Assembly (NCBI RefSeq): GCF_901472495.1
Contig: NZ_LR590469.1
Coordinates: 1,860,001-1,924,000, forward strand
Length of the DNA: 64,000 nucleotides
Direction of reading: 5' to 3'
Source of the DNA: Yersinia enterocolitica subsp. enterocolitica
GTDB taxonomy: Bacteria; Pseudomonadota; Gammaproteobacteria; Enterobacterales; Enterobacteriaceae
Part shown: positions 34,966 to 43,982 of the stretch, one piece after another
How the letters are laid out: every line of letters begins with the position of its first letter
Numbering within the stretch: position 1 is the first letter of the stretch
Notes under the pieces: generated by a model
What the model saw: the letters and a program-made list of their open reading frames with translations, nothing else
Told to the model about the DNA's origin: nothing
The model's database searches: none
Position numbers and translations under genes: made by a program

Positions 34966-37203
34966 TTAATTATGTGCGGTAATGGCCGCTTCATCCAAAC
35001 TGTTTTCAGGTGGATAAAACCTTTTTTGCTGCCCAGCCATCGTGACCAATAATGAGCAAGGCTCAAAACGCTCGCCATATTGCTGGGCAAGTAAATTCAG
35101 TGTTTTTACCACTTTATCTGCGCCCAGACTGTCCATATAGCGGAAAGGCCCGCCCAAGAACGGAGGGAAACCAATCCCGAACACAGCACCAATATCCCCA
35201 TCGCGCGGATTACGAATGATGGATTCATCCAGACAACGCGCGGCTTCATTCAGCATCATCATCGTGCAGCGCTGTGCTATCACCGCAGATTCAAGATGCG
35301 CCTTCGGTGTGACACCCAGTAAGGTATACACGCTAGTGTCCACTTGCTTGACGGGACTTCTTTTCCACTTAAAACCGCTACTTTTAGCGGGATAAAGGTA
35401 GAAACCGCGACCATTTTTACGCCCTTTCCGCCCATCCTTCAAGATGACATCAAAAGAAGGCGGTGCGGCAAAACGTGCCCCTAATTTCTCCACCAGAATA
35501 GGTATTATTTTGGTGCCCACATCAATTCCCACTTCATCCAGCAAGGTTATCGGGCCAACCGGGAAGCCAAAATCGACCAGGGCTTTATCAACTGAAGCGA
35601 TAGGTTCACCGTCTAATAGGCAGCGGGCTGCTTCATTGATATACGGAGCCAAAATACGATTTACATAGAATCCGGCACGATCAGCAACCACGATCGCTGT
35701 TTTACCCTGTTTGCGCGCTAAAGCAACCGTGGTTGCAATGGTTTCTTCGCTCGTTTTTGCATGTGGAATAACTTCCACCAGCGGCATTTTATCCACCGGA
35801 CTAAAGTAATGCAGGCCGATGACCTGCTCCGGCCGCTGTGCCTGTGCCGCGATGTCGCTGATTGGCAGAGATGATGTGTTAGAGGCAAAAATAGTGTGAG
35901 GAGCCGCGAAATGCTCAATATCTGCCACCATCTGCTGTTTCAACGATAAATCTTCAAATACCGCTTCAACCACAATATCCACATTGCCAAAACCACAATA
36001 ATCGGTGCTGCCGGAAATCAGCATCATCTGCCGTTGCCGCTCAGCCGGACGCATCCGTTTACTGCGCACCCGCTTGCCTAAAGTATCCCAGGTATATTTC
36101 AGCGCCTGATTAATTCCGGTTGGATTGATATCTTTAATCCGTACCGGCAACCCCGCACGGGTTGCCGTGACATTAGCAATACCGCCCCCCATCAAGCCCC
36201 CCCCTAAGACTCCCACACGATGGATCGCACGAGGTTGCGCTTTACCGCCACTCTCTTTTTTCAGCGAGGTGGTTGCAAAAAACAAGCTGCGTAATGCGGC
36301 TGACTCAGGGGTCATCGCCAACTCACCAAAAGCCTTGGCTTCGGCTTCATAACCCGCAGGGCCGCCGTGGTCTAACCCTTTACGTACTACATCAATAATA
36401 CGCTCTGCCGCAGGATAATGACCTTTGGTCTTTGCCTGTGTTTTCTTACGAACGATGTTAAATAACAGTGCCTTACCTAGCGGGCCACTGAGTAAACGTT
36501 CCTGCCACGGCAAGGCAGGCTTATCAAGCCAACCGGCTTTTGCCCGCTGAATAGCCACATCAAGCAAGATGTCCTGTGGTACTACATCGTCCACCAGCCC
36601 CATTTTAAGTGCCTGTCGCGCACGAACCTGCCTGCCCGTTAATATCATATCCAGCGCCTTACTGACCCCCACCAGACGCGGCAAACGCTGAGTGCCTCCC
36701 GAACCAGGCAGCAGCCCCAATTGCACCTCTGGCAAGCCGAGTACGGTTTTATCATCCTGTGAGCAAATTCGGCTATGGCATGCCAGCGCCAGTTCCAAAC
36801 CACCACCAAGACAAGCACCGTGGATAGCGGCAACTACCGGCACAGGGAATGCCGCGATTTGTGCCAGAATGGATTGACCTTTCTGGGCCAAAATTCGGGC
36901 ATCCTGCGCAGTGTGACAAGCGGCAATCATAGTGATATCAGCACCAGCGATAAAAGAGTCCGGTTTACCAGAAATAATCACTAATCCCTGTAATTGGCTC
37001 AAGGCCTGTGCTTGTTGCAGTATTTCAGCAATTTGTTCTGCGAATTCAGCTTTTAAGGTGTTCACTTTATCACCGACAACATCAACAGTAATGATACCAA
37101 TATTGTCGGGCCGAACACTGAGGGTGAATACAGAATGGGCCGGAGCGACAGCTTCCGCCAGGATCGTTTCATCACCACTGCTAAGCGTATTTTCCTGACT
37201 CAT
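34966..37203 (-). CDS. fadJ: Fatty acid oxidation complex alpha subunit, anaerobic type
   Basis: The protein has 745 residues from MSQENTLSSGDETILAEAVA. The N-terminal enoyl-CoA hydratase half has AAIHGACLGGGLELALACH and GLPEVQLGLLPGSGGTQRLP. The C-terminal 3-hydroxyacyl-CoA dehydrogenase half has VGVLGGGLMGGGIANVTA and IGLHYFSPVDKMPLVEVIP. Together with FadI it runs beta-oxidation, especially anaerobically. Longer than E. coli FadJ (714), mainly at the N-terminus. Its ATG overlaps the fadI stop by one base. An 8-C run at about 36196 is in frame here. Confidence 0.96.
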   Translation of the reverse strand: MSQENTLSSGDETILAEAVAPAHSVFTLSVRPDNIGIITVDVVGDKVNTLKAEFAEQIAEILQQAQALSQLQGLVIISGKPDSFIAGADITMIAACHTAQDARILAQKGQSILAQIAAFPVPVVAAIHGACLGGGLELALACHSRICSQDDKTVLGLPEVQLGLLPGSGGTQRLPRLVGVSKALDMILTGRQVRARQALKMGLVDDVVPQDILLDVAIQRAKAGWLDKPALPWQERLLSGPLGKALLFNIVRKKTQAKTKGHYPAAERIIDVVRKGLDHGGPAGYEAEAKAFGELAMTPESAALRSLFFATTSLKKESGGKAQPRAIHRVGVLGGGLMGGGIANVTATRAGLPVRIKDINPTGINQALKYTWDTLGKRVRSKRMRPAERQRQMMLISGSTDYCGFGNVDIVVEAVFEDLSLKQQMVADIEHFAAPHTIFASNTSSLPISDIAAQAQRPEQVIGLHYFSPVDKMPLVEVIPHAKTSEETIATTVALARKQGKTAIVVADRAGFYVNRILAPYINEAARCLLDGEPIASVDKALVDFGFPVGPITLLDEVGIDVGTKIIPILVEKLGARFAAPPSFDVILKDGRKGRKNGRGFYLYPAKSSGFKWKRSPVKQVDTSVYTLLGVTPKAHLESAVIAQRCTMMMLNEAARCLDESIIRNPRDGDIGAVFGIGFPPFLGGPFRYMDSLGADKVVKTLNLLAQQYGERFEPCSLLVTMAGQQKRFYPPENSLDEAAITAHN

Positions 37204-38513
37204 TACTCCACCTCCACAATCATTGCTGCACCCAAACCACCCGCAGCACATGCGGTTGTTAACCCTAATCCCCCACCGCGGCGACGTAATTCATTCAGTG
37301 TTTGAGTAATCATACGCGCGCCAGTTGCCGCAAAGGGATGACCATAAGCAATAGAGCCACCTAATACGTTGAATTTACTCATATCAACTTCACCAATCGC
37401 CTGACTACGCCCCAGTTTTTCCCGTGCAAAGCTATCACTGGCAAACATTTTCAGATTCGCCAGTGTTTGTGCAGCGAATGCTTCATGCATATCGATAAGG
37501 GTTAAGTCTGCCAGGGTGATTCCGGCGCGATCGAGTGCTAATGGTGTGGCGTAAGAAGGGCCTAATAACATGTCTTGCCAGACATCAATGGCCGAAAAGG
37601 CAAAGCTGCGCAAGTAACCTAACGGCTGGAGACCCAATTCCTTCGCTTTTGATTCACTCATCATCATGACGGCGGCGGCACCGTCGGTCAGTGGTGTGCT
37701 GTTCGCGGCCGTGACACTGCCGTGTTTGTGATCAAATGCCGGACGTAATTTGGCATATTGCTCCATTGTGGAATCTTTGCGGATATTATTATCTTCAGTG
37801 ATGGCATCACTAAAAGGTGGAATATAAGCCGTCATCACCTCATCGTGTAATAACCCTTGTTGCCAAGCCTGTGCCGCCATTTGGTGAGAACGCAGCGCTA
37901 ACGCATCCTGATCCTGACGGCTAATTCCATAGGTTTTTGCCATCTGCTCGGCCGTATCCCCCATGCGCAAGCCCGTTGAATACTCGGCAACCGCAGGTGC
38001 TACCGGCAGTAAATCGCGCAGTTTTAAGCGGCTAAACAATTTCAATCGTTGGGATAACGTTCGGGCTTTATTGACGTCAACCAAGGTCCGTGCCAGTGCT
38101 TTGCTGACACCAATGGGCAAAACAGAAGAGGAATCTGCACCGCCGGCAATCGCTACCATCACGGAGCCAGCAATGATGCTTTCCGCAACATTCGCCACCG
38201 CCTGAAAGCTGGTCGCGCATGCACGCGAAACACTGTAAGCGTCGGTATGCACACTCATGCCCGTGCCCAATACTATTTCACGAGCGATATTTGGCGCTTC
38301 TGGCATCTGTACTACTTGGCCGAATACCAGTTGATCAATCAATTCAGGAGCAACACCACTTCTGGCTAATAATTCACTGACCACAATTTTGCCTAAATCT
38401 ACAGCTGGCACACCATGATAAGCAGTAGCCTGCTTGGCAAAGGGGGTTCGCAGGCCGCTGACTATGGCAATCCGATCGCCCTGGCGCGTCACTAGCGGTA
38501 ATGGCTTACTCAT
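37203..38513 (-). CDS. fadI: 3-ketoacyl-CoA thiolase, anaerobic type
   Basis: The protein has 436 residues from MSKPLPLVTRQGDRIAIVSG. The nucleophilic Cys is in YSVSRACATSFQAVANVA, the catalytic His in GGSIAYGHPFAATGARM, and the second Cys in GLGLTTACAAGGLGAAMIVE. It is the thiolase partner of FadJ. An upstream open extension of 44 codons is not supported. A FadR-like palindrome lies 50 bases upstream. Confidence 0.96.
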   Translation of the reverse strand: MSKPLPLVTRQGDRIAIVSGLRTPFAKQATAYHGVPAVDLGKIVVSELLARSGVAPELIDQLVFGQVVQMPEAPNIAREIVLGTGMSVHTDAYSVSRACATSFQAVANVAESIIAGSVMVAIAGGADSSSVLPIGVSKALARTLVDVNKARTLSQRLKLFSRLKLRDLLPVAPAVAEYSTGLRMGDTAEQMAKTYGISRQDQDALALRSHQMAAQAWQQGLLHDEVMTAYIPPFSDAITEDNNIRKDSTMEQYAKLRPAFDHKHGSVTAANSTPLTDGAAAVMMMSESKAKELGLQPLGYLRSFAFSAIDVWQDMLLGPSYATPLALDRAGITLADLTLIDMHEAFAAQTLANLKMFASDSFAREKLGRSQAIGEVDMSKFNVLGGSIAYGHPFAATGARMITQTLNELRRRGGGLGLTTACAAGGLGAAMIVEVE

Positions 38514-38562
38514 AAATGCTCCTGATAAGTCAAAGTGGCTTTGATTAAAGCATAACAAATAA

Positions 38563-38575
38563 CAGGTCTGACCTG
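38563..38575. promoter_or_regulatory. FadR-like operator of fadIJ
   Basis: The palindrome CAGGTCTGACCTG resembles the FadR consensus half-sites (TGGTCnGACCA type). It lies 50 bases before the fadI start codon, where a repressor would block transcription until acyl-CoA appears. Confidence 0.6.
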
Positions 38576-38750
38576 ATCTAATTATTGTTAACCAAATATT
38601 TACATTTGGTAAACCTATAGAACAGGAAAGTGAGAGCAGGAGCAACTTTTCAGACTAAAAATGGGAAGTGAGGAGAACTGACGGACTAACAACTTACCTG
38701 GAAGTAATATATCAAACGAGATGAATTCAGAAGGTAAATCATCCAAAAAC

Positions 38751-38777
38751 AAACGCGAAGCCAAAAGCTCCGCGTTT
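38751..38777 (-). terminator. Rho-independent terminator of yfcZ
   Basis: The stem aaacgcg/cgcgttt with inner agc/gct is, on the minus strand, followed by TTTGTTTTTGG. It lies 33 bases after the yfcZ stop. Confidence 0.75.
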
Positions 38778-38809
38778 TTAGGTATTCGGCTGAACTGAGT
38801 AAGTGCGGA

Positions 38810-39121
38810 TTAACGCAGACCTAACTGAAAAATCATGGTTTCAGCCTGGCAGGCAAAAGTGAAATCAACGGTTAAACGCACGCCACCATCAGTTTCTTCC
38901 AGCTTATGCTCAATTAGGCAAGGCTCAGATTCAACAGCACGCGCTTTTTCAGTTAGCGTTTTCAGCATAGCTTCAGCTTCTACACGATTATCGAATACAC
39001 AGCTATAAGAAGCGGTGCAATCGGTATTGTCCATGATAGTGCCTACATCTATACAGCAGCAGGCTGCAGTTTCTTCCGCGCTACAGCGGTTGTTTGTTGA
39101 TCCAACAGTTGCATCTGACAT
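38810..39121 (-). CDS. yfcZ: YfcZ/YiiS family protein
   Basis: The protein has 103 residues from MSDATVGSTNNRCSAEETAA, with GGAG upstream of the ATG. It matches E. coli YfcZ: CCCIDVGTIMDNTDCTASYS, EKARAVESEPC and DFTFACQAETMIFQLGLR. It is Cys-rich and of unknown function. Position between fadI and fadL is as in E. coli. Confidence 0.92.
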   Translation of the reverse strand: MSDATVGSTNNRCSAEETAACCCIDVGTIMDNTDCTASYSCVFDNRVEAEAMLKTLTEKARAVESEPCLIEHKLEETDGGVRLTVDFTFACQAETMIFQLGLR

Positions 39122-39292
39122 CTTCAATTCTCCTCAACGGACATTTCAAAATAGGTGCAAATTGCCTATCAGATAGCGCAAATAACAATTGGCGCAAACA
39201 AATAAGACATAGTGCAAAAAAATATTTTCTCTGACGCTATTTTACTACCGTCAGTCATCTGGCACTAGAACTTACTGTTTATAGGCCTATTA

Positions 39293-39308
39293 AGTGACGG
39301 AAATCACA
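39293..39308. promoter_or_regulatory. CRP-like site upstream of fadL
   Basis: AGTGAcggaaaTCACA matches TGTGA-N6-TCACA with one mismatch. It lies 244 bases before the fadL start in the 430-base yfcZ-fadL gap. E. coli fadL is CRP-dependent. Confidence 0.6.
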
Positions 39309-39433
39309 CTCAAATTGTTTGTTCAATCATCAATAATGTAATAATTGCTATGAATTTGTGAGTTTTTTGTTAACTGCGTCTATTTTTTGCAATCAAATTC
39401 GGCCAAATGTAAAAACATACTTGCAACACCATC

Positions 39434-39447
39434 GCTGGTCAGACCTA
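39434..39447. promoter_or_regulatory. FadR operator of fadL
   Basis: GCTGGTCAGACCTA matches the FadR consensus and its E. coli fadL counterpart. A second, weaker match (actggtctgctttg) follows at about 39457. Both lie about 100 bases before the fadL start. Confidence 0.7.
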
Positions 39448-39551
39448 TACTTCAGCCACTGGTCTGCTTTGTCTGACCGATAACGGACCCTACAATCCCG
39501 CATTCTCTTGTTACGGTATGTAACATTAATTAAAACAATGAGGTTTTGGTC

Positions 39552-40821
39552 ATGAACCAGAAAAACCTGTTTACCCGATCAGCTCTGGCAGCTGCAGTGG
39601 CAATAATTTCTTCAAACGTTTCTGCGGCCGGTTTTCAGCTGAATGAATATTCAGCAGCTGCATTGGGCCGCTCTTTCTCTGGTGAAGGCGCTGTTGCTGA
39701 CAATGCTTCTGTTGGTAGCCGCAACCCCGCCGCAATGACCTTATTCGACCGCCCTTCTTTCTCTGGCGGCTTTGTGTATGTCGATCCAAACGTTGATATC
39801 AGTGGCACATCCCCCCTATCGGGCAGAAGTACCAGCGCCAAAAACATCGCGCCATCCGAGTGGATCCCAAATATCCACTTTATTATGCCGCTGAATGAGC
39901 AATGGGCGATAGGGGCTTCCGGTACTTCAAACTACGGTTTGGCCACTGAATTTAATGATGATTATGTTGCCGGTTCTCTGGGGGGGGCAAACTGACCTGA
40001 AAACCGCAAACCTCAATTTAAGCGGTGCTTATCGCCTGAATGAAAACTTTAGCTTTGGTCTGGGCTTTAATGCCGTTTATGCCGATGCCAAAATTGTGCG
40101 CCATCTGGGTGAAGCTGGTGGTGGACGATTACCTTACAGTACTGAAGTCACCCGAATGGAAGGCACCAAATGGGGCTATGGCTGGAATGCCGGCGTGCTG
40201 TATGAAGTGGATAAAGAAAACCGTTACAGCTTCACCTACCGTTCAAAAGTGAAAATCGACTTTGATGGTGACTTCAGTAGCCAATTACCACCGCCAGGTG
40301 GTACTGGTGGCGCGGTGATTCCAGGTGCCCTGACTCTGAACTTGCCAGAAGTGTGGGAAGTGTCCGGCTATAATAAAGTGGCACCACAATGGGCAATTCA
40401 CTACAGCTTGGCCTACACCAGTTGGAGCCAGTTCAAAGAGTTGAAAGCCACCGGAACCAACGGTAACACGCTGTTTGAGAAGCAAGAAGGCTTCCACGAT
40501 GCTTACCGTATCGCGCTGGGTACCACCTATTATTATGATGATAACTGGACCTTCCGCACCGGTATTGCTTTCGATGACAGCCCGGTTCCGGCCGATAACC
40601 GCACTATCTCGATTCCAGACCAAGACCGTTTCTGGATAAGCGCCGGTACCACTTACGCTTTCAACAAAGATGCATCTGTTGATGTCGGTATTTCCTATAT
40701 GCATGGCCAGAACGTGCATATTACGGAAAAAACACCAACAGCATTGGGTGGAACAACTTATGAGTTTGACTCTAAGGGTACCGCACTGCTGTATGGCGTG
40801 AACTTCAACTACGCCTTCTGA
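39552..40821 (+). pseudogene. fadL: Long-chain fatty acid transporter FadL, frameshifted at a G8 tract
   Basis: The reading starts at the ATG at 39552 (MNQKNLFTRSALAAAVAIIS, signal peptide), with GAGG upstream. Frame 1 covers about 147 residues through the N-terminal hatch (GFQLNEYSAAALGRSFSGEG) to FNDDYVAGSLGG, then hits a stop at about 39993. Another frame resumes at once as QTDLKTANLNLSGAYRLN and continues to the native C-terminus GVNFNYAF. The switch is at eight Gs (39978-39985); seven would restore one 423-codon gene, matching the E. coli FadL barrel. Either an extra G in this isolate, a sequencing error, or a slipping tract. Confidence 0.9.
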
Positions 40822-40871
40822 TAGCCATTATTAGCAACGTTGTTTTCCTAACAATAGCTGCCCACAAAAAA

Positions 40872-41047
40872 GCGCCTCGCGGCGCTTTCAGACTGCTGAC
40901 AAACCTCGAGAACTCGATCTTGCAAGGTGAAGGCAGGTAGAAGAGTAAAGCGTCCGCGCCAAGGAGGGGTTTACGGCGTCTTTACGATCTGCCTGTTTTC
41001 ACCGACACGGGTACTTTGTCATTAAGCTCAGGCGCCTCGCGGCGCTT
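40872..41047. repeat. YPAL-like element copy B inside a duplicated terminator
   Basis: The hairpin gcgcctcgcggcgctt stands at 40872-40887, just after an A-run, and again at 41032-41047, just before a T-run. Between them is a YPAL-like element (from gctgacaaacctcgag to about 41030), shortened by about 24 bp in its centre compared with copy C. The 16-bp hairpin is the target duplication. Confidence 0.8.
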
Positions 41048-41049
41048 TT

Positions 41050-41412
41050 TTATTTATTCAATCCCTGAGAAGAGAGCAGATGTTCACCGCCAATAAGCGG
41101 GATAAGTCTCGCTAGCACCTCATTATATAAACCCGATTCTGATTCAATCAGAAATTTAGCCTTATGCTGACGCCAGTCAAAAGTTTGGATTAGGGTCGTT
41201 GCCACAACACAAGGCGCATCAAGGTTGGTAACCGGAACTTCGGTAGGTGAGCCACGGACACTGCTACTCACAGGGCAACACATCACCAATCCGGTTAAGC
41301 GGTTATATGTTTCATGTGAAAGAATAAGAGCAGGACGATATTTGCCAATCTCTTTCCCTTTCGTTGGTTCAAAATCCAACCAACAAATATCGCCTCGCTT
41401 TGGTATATACAT
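41050..41412 (-). CDS. mazF: MazF/PemK-family mRNA-cleaving toxin
   Basis: The protein has 120 residues, starting MYIPKRGDICWLDFEPTKGK. MazF-family landmarks are GDICWLDF, YRPALILSHETYN, VMCCPVSSSVRG and LIQTFDWRQHKAKF. It would act as a sequence-specific endoribonuclease neutralised by the adjacent MazE. Its start overlaps the mazE stop region by one base. Its stop codon directly abuts the T-run of the duplicated terminator at 41047. Subfamily is ChpA/PemK-like. Confidence 0.9.
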   Translation of the reverse strand: MYIPKRGDICWLDFEPTKGKEIGKYRPALILSHETYNRLTGLVMCCPVSSSVRGSPTEVPVTNLDAPCVVATTLIQTFDWRQHKAKFLIESESGLYNEVLARLIPLIGGEHLLSSQGLNK

Positions 41413-41660
41413 TAGTAATCAAGCTCCCTCTCCGTGGGATGTGTAAGTTCATCAGCATGTGCCGTGTAAGCGCTAAGTCCGGCAAGCAGGCTTTCTTCGG
41501 TCAATGGCTTTTTGACGACTTTTTGAATCACTAATCCTTGTTCGCTGATATCGATATCAACAGTGTCACCAACCTCAAAATTAGGGATAGTTTTAAGATT
41601 ACCCGACAACCGCAAGGCAACACTATTGCCCCATTTTTGTAATGTGGCTTGAGCTCGCAT
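41412..41660 (-). CDS. mazE: MazE-like antitoxin
   Basis: The protein has 82 residues from MRAQATLQKWGNSVALRLSG, with AAGGG upstream. The AbrB/SpoVT swapped-hairpin DNA-binding domain is seen at the N-terminus (QKWGNSVALRL). The acidic, flexible C-terminus that binds MazF is TEESLLAGLSAYTAHADELTHPTERELDY. It is probably autorepressing through the inverted repeat at 41680-41721. Confidence 0.88.
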   Translation of the reverse strand: MRAQATLQKWGNSVALRLSGNLKTIPNFEVGDTVDIDISEQGLVIQKVVKKPLTEESLLAGLSAYTAHADELTHPTERELDY

Positions 41661-41679
41661 AATCACACCCTTCACTTTA

Positions 41680-41721
41680 TGTATCTACAATGAGTATACA
41701 CCCTTCAGCTACGTAGATACA
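41680..41721. promoter_or_regulatory. Inverted repeat upstream of mazEF
   Basis: tgtatctac (41680-41688) and gtagataca (41713-41721) are a perfect 9-bp inverted pair, with a further gtat/atac pair in between. They lie 20 bases upstream of mazE in the place expected for an autoregulatory operator. Confidence 0.5.
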
Positions 41722-41735
41722 GCAGCAGCAAAAAA

Positions 41736-41934
41736 GCGCCTCGCGGCGCTTCAGACTGCTGACAAACCTCGAGAACTCGATCTTACAAGGTGAAGGCAGG
41801 TAGAAGAGTAAAGCGTCCGCGCCACGGACGGCGCGGCTCGAGCCCCCAGGGAGGGGTTTACGGCGTCTTTACGATCTGCCTGTTTTCACCGACACGGGCA
41901 CTTTGCCATTAACCTCAAGCGCCTCGCGGCGCTT
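41736..41934. repeat. YPAL-like element copy C inside a duplicated terminator
   Basis: The same hairpin gcgcctcgcggcgctt flanks it at 41736-41751 and 41919-41934. The element between is full-length (gctgacaaacctcgag to about 41915) and nearly identical to copy B apart from the central segment. Together B and C frame the mazEF module in the same orientation. Confidence 0.85.
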
Positions 41935-41960
41935 TTTTATTTGTCGAGATAGCATATCTA

Positions 41961-42725
41961 TCAGTTAGGTGAATCGATACTTTCCAAATCACCCTCAATA
42001 GCCTGAGCATTCGAGTTAGCTTCTGGCTTCAATTGTCCACCGTTCGCCAGGAAATCATTCCGTTGGAAGTATGCTTCGCGCACCATCAGATACGGGTCGG
42101 AAGAGTTACGTAGCAAGCCATCTGAATCCAATAGCTGGGCACGGGTTTCAACACCATCCAACATCCATTTGCCGGCCGACATCCAGAAAGTCAGATAACT
42201 CAGCACCGGATAAACGTAATCAGCTGCATTGCCACCATCTTCGCGGATCGTGAAGCTGCCATAGCCCGGTAATACAACGTAAGGACCATAGCCGACATTA
42301 TAGTGCCCCAGCGTGCTACCAAAGCGGTTCGGCACTTTTTTTGCCAGTTTTGGATTCGCCATACCGGCCACATCTATTAACCCCCCCATCCCCAAAATAG
42401 TGTTGAGGAAGAAGCGGTTAAAATGCTTCATGGCGTTGTACGGGTCACCGACCAGGAAGCTGTTGACCATGCTGGCTGGCTCTTCAAGGTTACCCAGGAA
42501 GTTACTCATCCCATTACGCGCAGGTTGCGGTACATAATCGCGCCAAACAACAGCGACCGGGCGCACCACATAAGGGTCAAGAACCTCATAGTTAAAATTG
42601 AACATTGCCCGGTTAAAACCTTCCAGCGGATCTGAGCGGCCCTGCTCCATTTGATCCGGCGAGCTATTGGCGCAGCCTATTAACAATACGGTTGCAAAAG
42701 CCAGTCCAATCAGGCGGTAGTTCAT
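41961..42725 (-). CDS. mlaA: Outer-membrane phospholipid-trafficking lipoprotein MlaA (VacJ)
   Basis: The protein has 254 residues from MNYRLIGLAFATVLLIGCAN, with a lipoprotein signal ending at LIGC. The MlaA core includes DPLEGFNRAMFNFNYEVLDPYV, NFLGNLEEPASMVNSFLVGD and FGSTLGHYNVGYGPYVVLPG. With OmpC and the Mla system it removes mislocalised phospholipid from the outer leaflet. The ATG at 42725 has GGAG upstream; the upstream ATG four codons earlier overlaps this Shine-Dalgarno sequence. Length matches E. coli (251). Confidence 0.95.
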   Translation of the reverse strand: MNYRLIGLAFATVLLIGCANSSPDQMEQGRSDPLEGFNRAMFNFNYEVLDPYVVRPVAVVWRDYVPQPARNGMSNFLGNLEEPASMVNSFLVGDPYNAMKHFNRFFLNTILGMGGLIDVAGMANPKLAKKVPNRFGSTLGHYNVGYGPYVVLPGYGSFTIREDGGNAADYVYPVLSYLTFWMSAGKWMLDGVETRAQLLDSDGLLRNSSDPYLMVREAYFQRNDFLANGGQLKPEANSNAQAIEGDLESIDSPN

Positions 42726-42761
42726 ATCTTTCTCCATGAAATTCTTTCCAGCCCCTTATAT

Positions 42762-43982
42762 TTAAGGGATCTGTTTGTTTATCTGAACATGAATAGTTTG
42801 GGGCTGCCCTTTCGTGCCAAAATCCTGCACACCGCTTTCACCAAACCAATCACCTGGCTGCGAATTAGCAGTGCCATCCAGTGAAATACGCGCACGCACT
42901 TTCACCTGTTGCAATGAGGAGAGCAAACGCTCCGGCATCATTGCATTGCTATCATCCAGTGTCACGGATAGCGGGAATCGGCTCAAAGGTAACTGTTTTA
43001 CCGCAACGGGGATCGGGTTTGCGCCATCCGTTACCGAGATAATCAGCGCCCCTTGCTGGGGTAATTTCTGGGCAGCCTCTGGTGACAACGAGATCTCTAT
43101 TCCCAGTGTAGCTGTTTCCTGCCCTGCCTGTGATTTCGCTTGCGCAATACTGCGTTTTATCACTTCGACGCGAGAATCACCAGCAGGCAGCAATTTTAGC
43201 ATAACTTCCCATGCACCAATGGCTTGTTTGAAATCACCCTGCTCAAAAGCATTAAAAGCTAACAAGCTCATGGCACGTAAGTTGGTGTGATCCTGCCCAA
43301 CCATAGTACGTAACATCTTGGTTGCCAGCTGATTATCTTGCGGATCATTGGAACGAGTCAGCACTTCAGCATAGCCCAGCCTTACGTCATCATTATCGGG
43401 CGCTAGTTGGTAAGCTTTAGCAAAAGCTTGCGTGGCGGTGGTAGCATTATTCAGTGCCATGCCCACTCTGCCGAGCATCATCCAATCATTGACGTTGCCG
43501 CTATCTTGTTGCAACGAGGTACGCAATCCCAGCCCTAAACGAGCGACTTCCTCCATAGTCAGAGGTTCAGCCCGTTCATTGGCAACTCTGGCGCGTAACT
43601 CTGGCATCTGAGCTTCAACCTGATGCCACGCCTGCACTTGTACCAAACCGCCGGTTTTCAAATATAGTCCGACCGACACCACCACCAGAATCACCACGCC
43701 CGGCAGTAAAACCCAGCGGTTGATGGGGCTGGCATTTTCAGTGGATTCTTGTGGGATATCGGTCAGCAGATTTTGCTGTAATTCCTGAATTAATTCAGGC
43801 CGCTGTTCCACTACGCCCTGGGCTTCATCTGCTGCCAATTCAGATAATCGGTCTTGATAAATCGCCTTATTTAGCTCATCTCGGGTAGTTACCGATGAAT
43901 TGCTCTCTTGTCGCAGCGCCGGAATGACCAACAAGGCACCCGCGACCGCCAGCAAAATAATCACTATCAGCCAAAAAACCAT
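42762..43982 (-). CDS. ccmI: Cytochrome c biogenesis protein CcmI
   Basis: The protein has 406 residues. The N-terminal membrane part has two helices (VFWLIVIILLAVAGALLVIP and WVLLPGVVILVVVSVGLYLK). A periplasmic TPR domain follows (NVNDWMMLGRVGMALNNATT, VRLGYAEVLTRSNDPQDNQL). It presents apocytochrome c to CcmF/H. In E. coli this part is fused to CcmH; here ccmH is separate, so the protein is named CcmI. Its start overlaps the ccmH stop region by one base. Confidence 0.9.
   Translation of the reverse strand: MVFWLIVIILLAVAGALLVIPALRQESNSSVTTRDELNKAIYQDRLSELAADEAQGVVEQRPELIQELQQNLLTDIPQESTENASPINRWVLLPGVVILVVVSVGLYLKTGGLVQVQAWHQVEAQMPELRARVANERAEPLTMEEVARLGLGLRTSLQQDSGNVNDWMMLGRVGMALNNATTATQAFAKAYQLAPDNDDVRLGYAEVLTRSNDPQDNQLATKMLRTMVGQDHTNLRAMSLLAFNAFEQGDFKQAIGAWEVMLKLLPAGDSRVEVIKRSIAQAKSQAGQETATLGIEISLSPEAAQKLPQQGALIISVTDGANPIPVAVKQLPLSRFPLSVTLDDSNAMMPERLLSSLQQVKVRARISLDGTANSQPGDWFGESGVQDFGTKGQPQTIHVQINKQIP

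Noticed and set aside
36181..36210. Possible frameshift at the 8-C run in fadJ
   Set aside because: The frame continues correctly on both sides through the dehydrogenase GGGLMGGGIANV motif.
34966..37251. Longer starts of fadJ, fadI, mepA, agp and similar genes
   Set aside because: The upstream extensions overlap neighbouring genes or lack ribosome binding sites; family lengths support the internal ATG starts.
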